Of a stretch of 64,000 nucleotides of DNA, positions 24,973 to 36,741 are shown one piece after another. The notes under the pieces were generated by a model, which was given only the letters and a program-made list of their open reading frames with translations, was not told the origin of the DNA and did not search any database. Origin of the DNA: Epiperipatus broadwayi (Eukaryota > Onychophora > Udeonychophora > Euonychophora > Peripatidae); NCBI GenBank assembly GCA_028023455.1, contig JAQFVV010000013.1:7904411-7968410 (forward strand), in the 5' to 3' direction. The translations under genes and the position numbers were made by a program. How positions within the stretch are numbered: position 1 is the stretch's first letter; each line of letters begins with the position of its first letter.

Positions 24973-25448
24973 ATTTCAGCTTTCAGCTGGACTTTCTTAG
25001 ATATCTTATCCCCAATGAATGCTTAGATATCATCCCCAATGAATGAAAGCAGTTTAACTCCAATAATGGGCTTATATAAATGCCCTGACACTTAATCCTG
25101 GTATTAAATTTTACAGATACCATCATCTAACCACATGTCTATCACATTATCATTTACATTCATAGCCAGTACATGTGTGTTTTCAGACATCTACTTGTGT
25201 TTATTTTTACCACATATAACAATGATAATCCTGTGTCACTGTTGACTTCCATATTTATTTTATTTTCACAGATGGTTATGTCTAATGTAATGTGGCCATT
25301 ATCAGTGTTATTTATCTTCCTAATATCTACTTTAATTCTCATTTCACCTCTCCTTGATTAAGTCTGAATTTGTTTTAACTTTTGTACTCTTGTCTTTTTG
25401 CTAACAGACACAAGATAAATGTCCTTTTATATTACACATATGACACTT

Positions 25449-26150
25449 TTACATTTTTAATTTACAAAAAAATTTAACATATCCTTTTACACCATAGCAA
25501 TGACAGACCAAATTATCCTTTGCAGTTTTTGAATTTGCAGTTACAGCTTGTGCTTTCTTCATTTGTTCTATATACAAGTTAAAGCTTGGAATTCTGACAC
25601 ATTCCCCAAACATTTTCACTTGTATAATGCACTTTCCAATTACTATCTTATATGTCAGTTTCGATTTATTTAATAAAATTTTTCTAAAGTTGTGATCCAA
25701 CCTTCTGAACAGCAGGTGATTTAACAGTATATCCCCTGGTTCAGAGACAAATTGACATGGCTTGTGAGTATATATAATTCTGATACCACTCATGAAAGTG
25801 ACTATTTTCTCATTCAAGAAGTGGACATGCCACTCATTTAGACACTATTGGCAAAAAACAAACAAACATTGTTTTTCAATAAAGTCTTGATAGGCAACAT
25901 CTTCAAAACTTTTAGGGCCACATAATGGTTTATCTACTTGTAAAATATCTTTACTAGTAATAAATAACAGAGTAGACATTTAAACTTTGTCATCAGCTTT
26001 AATTATAAACATATAATGCTCGATATATTCAATATACAAATTCCATGTCAAAGCATTATTGACATCAAACTCAGAATATTGACTTCAAACTCATGAATAT
26101 TGCCAAAGCATTATTGACATCAAACTCATAAATATTGTGACTTGGCAATG
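25449..26150 (-). pseudogene. Ty3/Gypsy gag-like region with zinc-knuckle remnant
   Basis: The - strand frame 25817-25449 ends in a cysteine-rich segment (CHCYG, GYVKFFC) that resembles a CCHC knuckle with the first spacing altered and its histidine replaced by Y. Upstream broken frames read W-N-L-Y-I-E-Y-I-E-H-Y and L-L-F-I-T-S, as in Gypsy-type Gag. A small duplication of AAAGCATTATTGACATCAAA lies at about 26050-26130. Confidence 0.6.
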
Positions 26151-26457
26151 ACATTTTCAGTGTTACACCATTCCACTATTAATTTCATTTAGAATTTTCA
26201 TAAACGGTCGACTGTAATCAGTCTTCTATATACAAGCGGATATCTCAAGTGATACAAGCAAATATCTCGAGTGATATCAGTTGGCTAAGCATCAATTATA
26301 AATTGAATAAATACTGAGACAAACTAAAACTCAACAAACAAGTTTAAACAATTCAAAACAAAGCAAAACTCCATATAGTAGTGCCATCTTGTGCTAACAA
26401 GAGCAATCAACGGATGCCAGAAGGCTTGTGCATAAAATCCCTATCTAGTGCCTACTC

Positions 26458-26516
26458 ATCCAATATCCCCAGACTAGTTTTTGGTTTGTGGCCTTCATCA
26501 GTGAGGAGCCTTGGAT
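26458..26516 (-). ncRNA. Family A hammerhead copy with broken core
   Basis: CTGATGA and GTC are intact, but GAAA reads AAAA and stem II has a substitution (GCC to ACC). It is probably inactive. Confidence 0.55.
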
Positions 26517-27237
26517 CTGAGAGCACTGCACCTAGATCTTAGGATCTAATGCAACCCTCCAGCACCCACCTTTTAACTCTATTTAACTACAAAACTATGA
26601 GTATGAAATTTGAAAACACAATATTTTCAATCCAAGCTCAATAGCTTATATAGTCATATGGGTCTGAACTCAATTCAGCACTCATACATTTTGGTGTCTT
26701 TGGCTCTTTAACAACCATAGCCTCCACTATCCTATTAGGCAGGATTGGTGTTAAACCACTAAACATCACATGATCACTATCTCATACTAGCACATAATTG
26801 TTATTAAACAATTCAAAACAAAGCAAAACTCTCCATATAGCAGTGCCATCTTGTGCTAACAAGAGCAATCAATGGATGCCAGAAGGTTTGTGCATAAAGA
26901 TGGCACTACTATATGGAGAGTTTTGCTTTGTATTGAATTGTTTAATAACAATTATATGCTAGTATGAGATAGTGATCATGTGATGTTTAGTGGTTTAACA
27001 CCAATCCTGCCTAATAGGATAGTGGTGGCTATGGTTGTTAAAGAGCCAAAGATACCAAAATGTATGAGTGCTGAAATGAGTTCAGACCCATATGAGTATA
27101 TATAAGCTATTGAGCTTGGATTGAAAATATTAATTGTGTTTTCCAAGTTCATACTCATAGTTTTGTAGTTAAATAGAGTTAAAAGAGGATGATGGAGGGT
27201 TGCATTAGATCTTAAGATCTAGATGCAGTGCTCTCAG

Positions 27238-27296
27238 ATCTAAGGCTCCTCACTGATGAAGGCCACAAGTCAGAAACTAGTCTGGGGATATTGGAT
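27238..27296 (+). ncRNA. Hammerhead ribozyme motif, family A (A3)
   Basis: CTGATGA, GAAA and CTAGTC are intact. Stem II reads GGC/GTC with one wobble pair; the inner stem I is TCCTCA/TGGGGA and the outer ATCTAA/TTGGAT has one wobble. Confidence 0.68.
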
Positions 27297-27477
27297 GAGT
27301 AGGCACTAGATAGGGATTTTATGCACAAGCCTTCTAGCATCCATTGATTGCTCTTGTTAGCACAAGATGTCACTACTATATGGAGAGTTTTGCTTTGTTT
27401 TGAATTGTTTAATAACAATTATGTGCTAGTATGAGATAGTGATCATGTGATGTTTAGTGGTTTAACAAACAAGTTTA

Positions 27478-30400
27478 TTGTAAAAAAAATAATTACAATA
27501 AAGTATAGTTATTGAGAGTTTATTTTACTCATGAAAGTTACTAATATACATTTTTGTGTTGGAATAAATTATCTCCACACACAGCAATAATAATTTAATC
27601 CACATATCTCTGAGTTTCCATTGTTAAGTTTCTCCACACACAAATAATATAAACTTTAATATGACCACGTTAGAAACACTTTAACCAGTCTTCACTGTAA
27701 GCAACTAGCTTTGCTTATTAGTCCATTGGTAAGCTCATAAAACAGCTCAGACTTAACTCATGTTTTTATTCTCTCAACTTTCTTGCTAGCTCTTTACTAT
27801 CAGTATTTGCATAATAATGGCTTATTAACATAATAATAACTTATTTACTATTCAATATTGTACTGGTCGGATTTATATGTTCATTCAACAAGACTTAAAA
27901 CCTGAGCAAAAGTATCTCAAATCCAGTCATGCCCGAGATATACCGGTTAGGAGCAATCATGAATTCTAACCTATTTGCCCATTCCCCAAATCTATAACAT
28001 CTCAGGTGATACAAATGAATTTAATTCATTCTAGAACCAGAGACACAGCAGAGAAACATGATTTCTTATGATTATCAATGATTATCTAGCCAGACAATGA
28101 AAATATGTTATAGACTAACACTTGGGTGATACTTAATGATGTGTAGATTAAGTGATGATGAGGTCAACAGGATTGATAAACAACCAATAATAAGATATAA
28201 AAATGAGCAACTTATACTAAAATAGGTCTATACATAATGAGCATGATCTCAGGTAACCTAGGCATAATAAATTCTTAAAGTATGAATTATCTTAACAAAG
28301 TTAGGGACTAAATTAAATAATGATTTGAACAAGTGAATAATTTGATATATAAACTTTAATTACATGATGACATAATTGTTTATACATATATACTATAGCT
28401 ACAAGTTTCACGCATGAAATGTTGGATTATCAATTTATAGATATGTAATCCAACATTAAGAGAATGTGATATTGATACAAATGTTATTTATAGAAAATGA
28501 TACTTACAAAATTAATATAGTGTGGTCTTAATATGCCAATAATAATTAAACAATATTAACGCTATTTAGAATTCAGAAAATGAGTGATTATTGAGCATCA
28601 CAAAATTAATATACATAATTGTAATACGACTGATGCCATTTCTAGCATACATGAATTATACATAATGAGAGACAGTAATATAATTTACAATAAATGATAT
28701 GAATACACAGTTCTCGTGTATTTAAATGAACAAGTTTTTATTTATGTAACTTTCATGGAATTTATCATTATTAAATAATAGAAAGAGAATTATGATCGCA
28801 TTTGGGAGCCACTCATTTTAAAAGTGTAAATGGCTTAATCTAAACTTGACCTGTGACATTCCGTATATAGTCAATATTAATGAATAACAAATGGTTCATT
28901 ATTATTATCACACAGCACTATGACTTCTAGATAATAAATAGGCATACCTTTAAATATTCAGAAGTGGTGGTGCTAGCATGGATGGGAGCAATAAAAGAGA
29001 TTTGGGCCGTTTCTGGACGATAAGACACTTTATCATTTATTAGAAAATAACGAGTATATCCGTGTTTTGGCTGAGCGATATCTTGGCCTGATGTAGGTAG
29101 AAGATGCGATGGACTGGCTGTCCCAGGGTCATCCCATGTCGATCATTCGCTACTCTAACCAATGTTCTGGCACATAACACACTCCTTGATTAGAACAGAT
29201 ACGACAACAAGTTGGGATTATCCCAAATGACAAAGCAAACAAATATAAATACAGTAATGCTGGCATCTGCTAGCAATGCAATAAGTAAGTATGTCAATGA
29301 CATTGATATGAATTATAAACTAAATAAATTTAATATCAAGCATAACGGCATAACCGAGTATGTTATTCAATAATTAATATGTACAATTTATTAGTTACAA
29401 AAATATACACACATTAGTTAAACAAAGAAAAAATATAGTTTATACAATTGAATGCTGGGGTAGTCATGCTGAGTAATGGAACTCAGTTCCAATTAAATAA
29501 GTAGCTTGCCTCATGAGCTCCGATAAGACTTCTGGCTATACTGGACAGCTTGCCTAAAGTCATCTCTAGTTCAGACTCTTCCGGCTGCATTTAGAGAACT
29601 TGCCTCAAGTCAGTTGCAGATGTAGCAGTTTCCAATCTGTATGTGGACATACCCAATGACTAGAGAAATACCTTTGCTGATGGCAGAAGATTTATTGGAG
29701 AGCACGTTCAGTCATTCAGGTAGACAGAAGTAGAAGTAATTGCTCTCTTTGCCTTGCCTCCAAAAGGCTGACTATTTAATGGCAGATCCTCTACCTTACT
29801 GGAAACACTCAGATTTTGTGCACGAATCCCAATGAGGGATTTATCCCCATTGGATAGCGACCAGGTGCTAGCCAATCAGGCAAGGAATTTGGAATAATCC
29901 ACTTCTAAAGGCAAGGTCAGATATGATAGAAACAGACTTGAATAGATATAATTTCCATAAACTATTTGTAGCCAAAATTAATTAAATAGAGCCATTTTGT
30001 TAAATTTAACTAATGTATTGTTCTATTGTTCACTAAATTTACATTACTCTAATCACTTTCCAGAACCTTCTCAAACATTGCATCAGCTTCTACCACCATT
30101 TTATATTAACTAATAATAAAAAATAAAATATTAAAATGAATATAATATTAATATTTATATCACATAAGTATCCGCTGTACGTACAAAAACGCACATACAT
30201 GACTCTTGATATTTAAGAATTTTAAACTATAATAAATTTTATAAATCTGATATTTAAAATATTGTTGGAGGTCATGAAGAGTTATGTGTATCTGTGTGTT
30301 GACTCTCTAATAACCCAGACACGTGAAAGAATGGGTTTGAACCCTTCTTGGTGATTAGTCAGATTGTTGGACATTGACGCATAAATCTAGATAAGATTTA

Positions 30401-31780
30401 CCACTTCAGTATAGTAGTGTTGTATGCTAATTTTCTGAGGTACAAATTATAATACAGGTAATAATAATAATGTACTGTCTGCAAGCAACTACAAAATTTC
30501 AACAAACTTTATTTTCAATAAAATATTTATGTAAATGTGAATACAGACACTCCAAATAGACATCAGAAATCCAAGATTTGATACAAAATGGATAATTTTA
30601 GTGTTTAATAGCTATTGAAATTTAACATAGGTTCCTGTTGCATCTAAATAATGAATATCAAATTTCCTACTGTATATAATCTTCTATGCTCAGCACTTTT
30701 ATGACATCTAATATAAGCTTTATTTATAAAAATGTCAGATGGTAATGCTTTATAAATCGCTATCCAGTGTTGTCCTATCCACCTGGATCCATTAATTAAT
30801 AAATCTTACAATAAGTTCACATAGAAATGAGAGAATAGAAGATTATGCTAATGAATAGTAAGATCATGTAAGCAAAGATAATTAGTTGGTCATGTGGTTC
30901 CTTATCAGGATATTTGGGCAGTCTATTTTTTTAAACTTAGAGTGTGCTAATATAAAACATTTTCGGAGCTCTTTGCTTATAAGTACTTATACATCAGTTA
31001 CTTCTTTAATATTCTGATTTCTAACGTGTAATATAATCCATGCCATTATTCCGAAAGTCAACAATAAAGACCAACTAATCGAGTTCACAGAATCAATTAA
31101 GTTTGGACCATAGTTTAATATTCCTACAACGTACATTAAAATCCAAAAAAAAAAAAATCATATTATTGATTTTGATGCAATAACACTTTTCAAAATTGCA
31201 TGTCGCAGCATGCTTGCTTGCAAGGCAGCTGCGCTTATGTCTCGGCTAACAACACATGACAAAATTTATCGAATTTCTGAGTAAAACATTGACACAAGCA
31301 ATATTGTGTTAATAAATGTTTAATATCATTAAATTTAAACTGATAAATCTAGGAATTATAAGGATTGAAGATATAGACAAATCTCGTAATGAATTACGAT
31401 ATTGTGATGTCTCTTTAATTTGATGGATTGATCATCCAACAAAAAATTAAAATTCCTTACTTTCCAATTCGAGTTTGATTAAGAGCACCTATAATAATCT
31501 TAAATTTAGAGTTGTCTTTTGCTGCGAGCACTGTCTTACGTTCTTGTTTTGAAGAGTGAACAACAAGCCAACTTTGCACACTCCAAATATCAATAAATTT
31601 AAAATAGTGGACTGATGGGATATACATTGTTCTAAAAATAAATGAAAATGCGATACAATAAATTTAAATGTCATTTTAAATATACAAAACTTTGTGCGCA
31701 TTAAAAAAATAAACTAAACTAATAATTTTAATGTGAAATAGAAATAATGAATAAAGAATGTTTACAATGACTTTTTTGTT
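27478..31780. other. Gene-free stretch with possible retroelement remnants
   Basis: No coding exon was recognised. The parts at about 28960-29170 and 29450-29940 are less AT-rich than the surroundings and may be LTR or other transposon sequence, possibly the 5' part of the Gypsy relic; no second LTR copy was seen to prove it. Around 30270-30480 a sequence with GGGTTTGAACCC resembles a Pol III B box, but a matching A box is not convincing. Confidence 0.35.
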
Positions 31781-31906
31781 TGGTTTCCGTAGGTTATAAC
31801 TTACATCAATTGTCATTAGAGGGAGCCAAATCTGAAAAATATTGTGTACAATTACTTAGTTCTTAATATATTATTTACATTCGTGTTAAGAATTTATATT
31901 TAAAAA

Positions 31907-31920
31907 TGAATCCTTTAAGG
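31907..31920 (+). CDS. RBMX2: RBMX2 exon 1 (coding part, 14 nt)
   Basis: ATG AAT CCT TTA AG is followed directly by a strong donor (GTAAGAGG). It encodes M-N-P-L plus two bases of a serine codon completed by the first base of exon 2. Animal RBMX2 proteins start M-N-P-L-T, and the following residues in exon 2 (NVK) match, which supports this tiny first coding exon. Upstream sequence (about 31780-31906) is slightly less AT-rich and may hold the 5' UTR and promoter, but no TATA box or initiator stands out. Confidence 0.8.
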
Positions 31921-33542
31921 TAAGAGGTAATTTTTATTTTGTTTAAAACCAAATTAAATCTTTCTTTTAAAATAATTATTTTCCATTTTAAATTAAAAAA
32001 TGAAACATTTGTTGCGTTAGACAAGTAAAAAGATAATAGTAAGCCTTGGATTTGTTTTCAAATGATTTGTATTTTTGTTTAATATTGTAGTTTTAATATT
32101 TAAATTGCTGTGTTTACGCTATAATATGGCCAATAATAATATTCCTGGCCACTTGAAAGTAACACAGAACTCTAGGAAATAAGTATAAATATATTTGTTA
32201 TAATAACAATATATATATATAACGTTTAATTACGTGATTCGCCTTTATTATGGCTGGCGAATTATACAAGTTTAGTTATTAGTGATGCAACTAACGTTAC
32301 TTGTTGAGATCCTTACCTCGTGTGCAGCTACGATGATGACTGTAGATAACAGTTTCAAGCTCTACACTAGAACATTCTTTCAATATTTCACATGCATACT
32401 TCAAACACACATGCACATTAATATAACCATTTTTTAATACAATGAAAATAATTATTGACTGACATTTAAAATCATTTAAAAAATTAGAACTACTCTCAGT
32501 TAGTTATACTCACTATTTTAATTTTAAATACTTTCATATAAATTAGTATTTAGTGAAGCATAACTGTTATTTAACATAATTTATTTTAAAAATCAACAAT
32601 TAAAATGCACACAAAGTTAACTAATCATTTCAAACAGTACAGAACAACTTTATCTATTACATCTATTTAAAACTATTAAGCTCTTCTTTAGTTTAAATAT
32701 TTTTATTTTTTCAAGTAAGTATGAAACAATCAAAGATAATCTTTTAAATACTGCTAATTAATTGGGCTAACTGAATTACTTAAACTCATATTATTGAAAC
32801 ATAATTTAAGATTTTATTATGATAGCACAGATAAAGAAATTTACTTATTTTAATCTTATATAATTAAAAAAAAATTTTTTTTAATGCTTTAAAACGTATC
32901 TAACCCAAAGGATTAAACATATGGTTACAATATATAATTTTTGAGATTTGTTTTTCCTATATATATATATTTGTTTTGCTATTCTACTATAACTTAAAAA
33001 TCTTTAAAACATAATAATCATGAGAATTATGGGAAAATTTAACTTATGACAAACATGATTAACTGTGCTGACTGTTGTTTTCTTGCTCTTAGAATTGTAT
33101 TTGAAAAATTCAGCATTATTATATAAATGTGTAGAATATTCCAGACTCATTTTTGCTGTTGATAGGGAAACATTTTTTAACTTTGGATTTCATTTCTCTT
33201 TTTAAATGCTTTTATTGAAGTTGGAAAATTGATTTGTCGTTGATATATTAGTTTGTAAACTTTTGATTTTTTTAAAGTTAGAATGAAATTTTAAAATTGA
33301 CGTTAAATTTAATAGAATTGCTTAAAATTTGGTGTACAACTAATTAATACCAGGCTAATCCATTATAGGACTCTAGTATTTTCAGTAGGCACTTAGTTTT
33401 TTAGATATGGAACAGAGGATGGGAAAGTATTCAATATTTTGATACTTCAAATTTAAATTTTTTTTTAGAACTGTCATTTGTTTTAAATAAGGCTTGTGAG
33501 TGGGTGGTATAGAGACCTTTTTAAGTAATAAGAATGTTTGAT

Positions 33543-33882
33543 TATAATGTAGTTTTGTTAAGCTTTTTTTTTTAAAAAAAAAATTTTCCCAAATAAAAAG
33601 AAAAAATGTCAAACAATTTTAAATAGAATAGTTACTTAATGATTTCTTATATAATTATAAAACATTCAATCATCTATCATGATGTTAAGATATTTTAGCA
33701 ATGCCCTCAGTGAAGAAATATAAATTCTGAACTTCAGACAGCTAAACTTAAAAATGATACCATAGTGGAATGCATTATGATATTTTTGTATATAATTATT
33801 TATATATACTAAATATGATATATACATAAAGGGTATACATATTAATTTCTGCAGAAATATCTAGTGATATATATATATACAC
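33543..33882 (+). repeat. Diverged direct repeat, copy 1 (partner at about 35425-35615)
   Basis: Both copies start with a T-run joined to an A-run (CTTTTTTTTTTAAAAA), then an AAAATGT.AAAC block. Further on both have AAATATGATATATACATAA, a GATATACAT/GGTATACAT block and GAAATATCTAGT. Spacing between blocks differs by insertions. It appears to be an old duplicated or dispersed element. Confidence 0.6.
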
Positions 33883-35757
33883 TATGCATGAAATTGAATC
33901 TTTTCGTTGGCAATGCAGCCATATTGAATATTTAAAAAATTATGTTAAGCTACAAATTTTATCATAACTTAAGTTTATATTACTCAAAAATGACATAATA
34001 TTGTTTGAAATATAAAACATCAAAGAATATAATTAAGCTGAAAAAAATATAGTTATTGATATTCAAAGTAATAAAAAAAAGAATAAAAGTTAATATTTCT
34101 AATAATTATTTTCATATTATTTCATAAATTCAAAATTATCATGCATACAACTTAAAATTATATTTTTGTTAGTAGGTTAGTTGGATTCATCATAAAATTT
34201 CTAAAAAAAATTGGTATATAATAACACCTAAGGTAATCCATCACTTGTAAACTTCATTTTCCCCAGTAGCCCTTCAAAATGTATTTCCATACAGGGGTTT
34301 GCAATGAATATGTCATCCCTAATAACATCCCTTATAATAAGTAGTTAATATTGATCAATAATGAGTATAATTTGATATTATAATAAAGAACTTCAATAAT
34401 TTTGTAATTTATTAAAAATTACTACTAAAATGGTCACTATATACAAAATAAAAAAATAAATGAATGAAATACTAAATTCATTATAGAGTTAAGCTTGAGG
34501 TACATAAGTTAGTAGTTTAGAGTCAGTGCGATGTAGTATTATTTATCCTATCTTTATAGGTTTTGAGGCTCATATTGTTTTATGCTACTATGACCATAAA
34601 TTTAGTAATAACTTCATCAACTGCCACTTCTCTTTGCATTTGATATGCAGCTCTGAAATTTACATCGCAGTAGTATATAATCGGTTTAAAGTTTATATAC
34701 TGTCAAAATCTTCACTTTTAGCATTTGCGTATTTTTATTATTATTAAAATGCAGACAAGACATTGTAGAAAAATCAATCTAAATCGGGTCATAATATTTG
34801 CAAAATATGTTTATCTTTGTCTCATATCCCCTAATTCAAATACTGGACCCAAACCCACATTATACCAAAAAATGCAGATAATTCACAATATAAATTTACA
34901 CAATCACAAACTATTTTTTTGATCAATGTATAGTTTCAATAATAATTTTTTCGTATATTTTGTATCAAATATAAATTTAAATAATAATTAAAATATATAT
35001 AAAAATAAAATAATAATTAAAAAAAATATAAAAATAAATACTTACCATCGACCCCCAGTAACGTTCATTTAAAAACTACAGCCATATAAACTTGTATTTT
35101 TTCCAATGTAATTTTCAGGGCAACTATAGTTTTCTTAACAATGAAAAAACTAAGAGAAAGACAAACAAATTCAATTTACTTGATCACAAAAATTATAAAA
35201 TTTTTATTTTTTATTGTAGAAAAATAAAACTTACTTTGTCTGAAACAAGATGGAAATGAACGTATAAAAAAGCGCATGCATAGACTGCGTAGATTTCCAT
35301 TAATATTAAGCTTAAACCGGATGTTTATAATTTGAAAATTATCGTTGTCTTCGACAGTCCAGAAGGGAAGAAGTTAAAGTAAAATTATATGTATTAAATG
35401 AAGTTCATTTATGATATAGTTTTGGTAAACTTTTTTTTTTAAAAAAAAAATTCCAATCAAAAGCAAAAATGTGAAACATTTTTCACTTAAAGAATATTTC
35501 ATATTTTTAATCATTTATATACACATATTATTATGTACACATAATAAATATGATATATACATAAGGATATACATTTTAAAATATATCAGAAATATCTAGT
35601 AATATATATATCAATTATAAGTATCCAGTCAATTTAAAGTAGTGGTTTTACATTTTTATTTACTGTGCCAGTATTAAAAAGTTAAAAATAATAGAGATAA
35701 CAATTTTTTTTTATAATAAATGCTTTTGTTCACCAGGCATTAAAAAGAGAAAAAAAT

Positions 35758-35930
35758 TGTTTCTTCAACCACAATTGGGGTTTTTAGATTTAACTTTAAA
35801 TAAGTCCAGAAATTAAATTAATCCCTATTTTTTATAACTAAGGATTGAATTAATTAATTTTTGAATGCCTTTCTCCCATGCTTTTATTTCAAGTTAAATC
35901 TAAAAACCCCAATTATTGTTAAGGAAACAA
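35758..35930. mobile_element. Small palindromic element with 38-bp inverted arms
   Basis: Left arm (35758-35795) and right arm (35893-35930) are near-perfect reverse complements centred on AATTGGGGTTTTTAGATTTA. The ~100-bp interior has no open frame. It looks like a short foldback MITE. Confidence 0.8.
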
Positions 35931-35932
35931 GG

Positions 35933-36741
35933 TAGTTGTGAGTTACGCCCAATATGGCCACTTGATGGCATTGTTCTCTGCAAATGCACAGAAATTTGTC
36001 GTTTACGTGGCCAACTTACAGCCTATAGAACAGTTCTGTTCATATTAGCCGTTAGCAGGCCTAGATGGCGTTGCACACTGTGCTTCGCGTCACTATAGAA
36101 ATAGCGCACACTTCACAGATCACTACCGTAGGATGTGAGGGTGTTTGGAATTCAACTGGCCGTAAGGGTTTTTATGTGTATTGGAAGTAACAATCTTACA
36201 CCTTATATGATGTACTATTACATACTAATAATTGTGAGCCTAGCGTTTCCCTACACATCTTGAAGGTGAAAACAATTGCAAAAGGGTATGTCCCAGAACT
36301 ATTTCACATAAATCACGTTTGCAGGAGAACAGCTACGAGAGTAATGAAATGGCTGTCATTGTACATTGTTTTGGAAATCATAATCTTTGTTTTCTCAGAC
36401 TAGTGCATGTATTGTCCGATCCTTCGGATGCCAAAACCATCTTCCTCCCCCCCACATTCCAGCGATATGCACTGAAAGCTTAGTTTACTCAGATTTTTGC
36501 ATGTGTTGGCTGATCTTGCGGATCGTCAAAACCATTGGAGACCCACACACACACACATTCTAGCGCTACGCCCTGAAATGTATAATGTAAATAAAAAATG
36601 TAATTTAGAAAATAATGTCTCGTAAATTTTTTAAATTGTTGGAGAACAGAAAGCAAAAAATTATCGGCCCAGTAATATTACATTTCATTATTTTTGCAAG
36701 CAACAACACCATCAAGCGGCCACATTGGGCGTAAGTCACAA
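35933..36741. mobile_element. Non-autonomous DNA element with ~33-bp terminal inverted repeats
   Basis: The left end TTGTGAGTTACGCCCAATAT, continuing GGCCACTTGATGG, is matched by the right end in reverse complement (TTGTGACTTACGCCCAATGT, GGCCGCTTGATGG). The 0.8-kb interior is clearly less AT-rich than the surrounding intron and has no long coding frame. It contains two imperfect ~90-bp tandem units. It abuts the 35758-35930 palindrome, and AAACAATT-type sequence at its right flank resembles that palindrome's ends, so the two may form one composite element. Confidence 0.75.
36398..36581. repeat. Two imperfect tandem ~90-bp units inside the TIR element
   Basis: Each unit contains CTCAGA, GCATGT.TTG, a GATC.T.CGGAT block, GTCAAAACCAT or GCCAAAACCAT, a C-rich or CA-rich run, CATTC.AGCG and CCCTGAAA or CACTGAAA. 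The first runs about 36398-36483, the second about 36489-36581. Internal tandem units are common in non-autonomous DNA elements. Confidence 0.75.

Larger units (their letters stand above)
22550..26332 (-). mobile_element. Decayed Ty3/Gypsy-type retrotransposon
   Basis: On the - strand, gag-like, zinc knuckle, protease-region, reverse transcriptase and integrase-like pieces occur in that order from 26150 down to about 22850, the order of Ty3/Gypsy Gag-Pol. All reading frames are interrupted by frameshifts and stops. No pair of LTRs was found. The family A locus at 26347-27463 sits directly at its 5' side, so the 5' end may continue beyond 27478. The element overlaps no host exon. Confidence 0.75.
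26347..27463. repeat. Family A hammerhead repeat, reverse-oriented insertion (locus A3)
   Basis: The left part (about 26347-26898) reads in + unit orientation and the right part (about 26899-27463) in - orientation. Seen from the other strand this is the same element as A2 and A4 inserted the other way round: one end in the AAACCACTAAACATC block, the other in the AACAATTC block. It is bounded by a 14-bp direct repeat, AACAAACAAGTTTA, at 26333-26346 and 27464-27477. Partial units meet abruptly at about 26898. It interrupts or abuts the 5' part of the Gypsy relic, so it is younger than that element. Confidence 0.88.
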
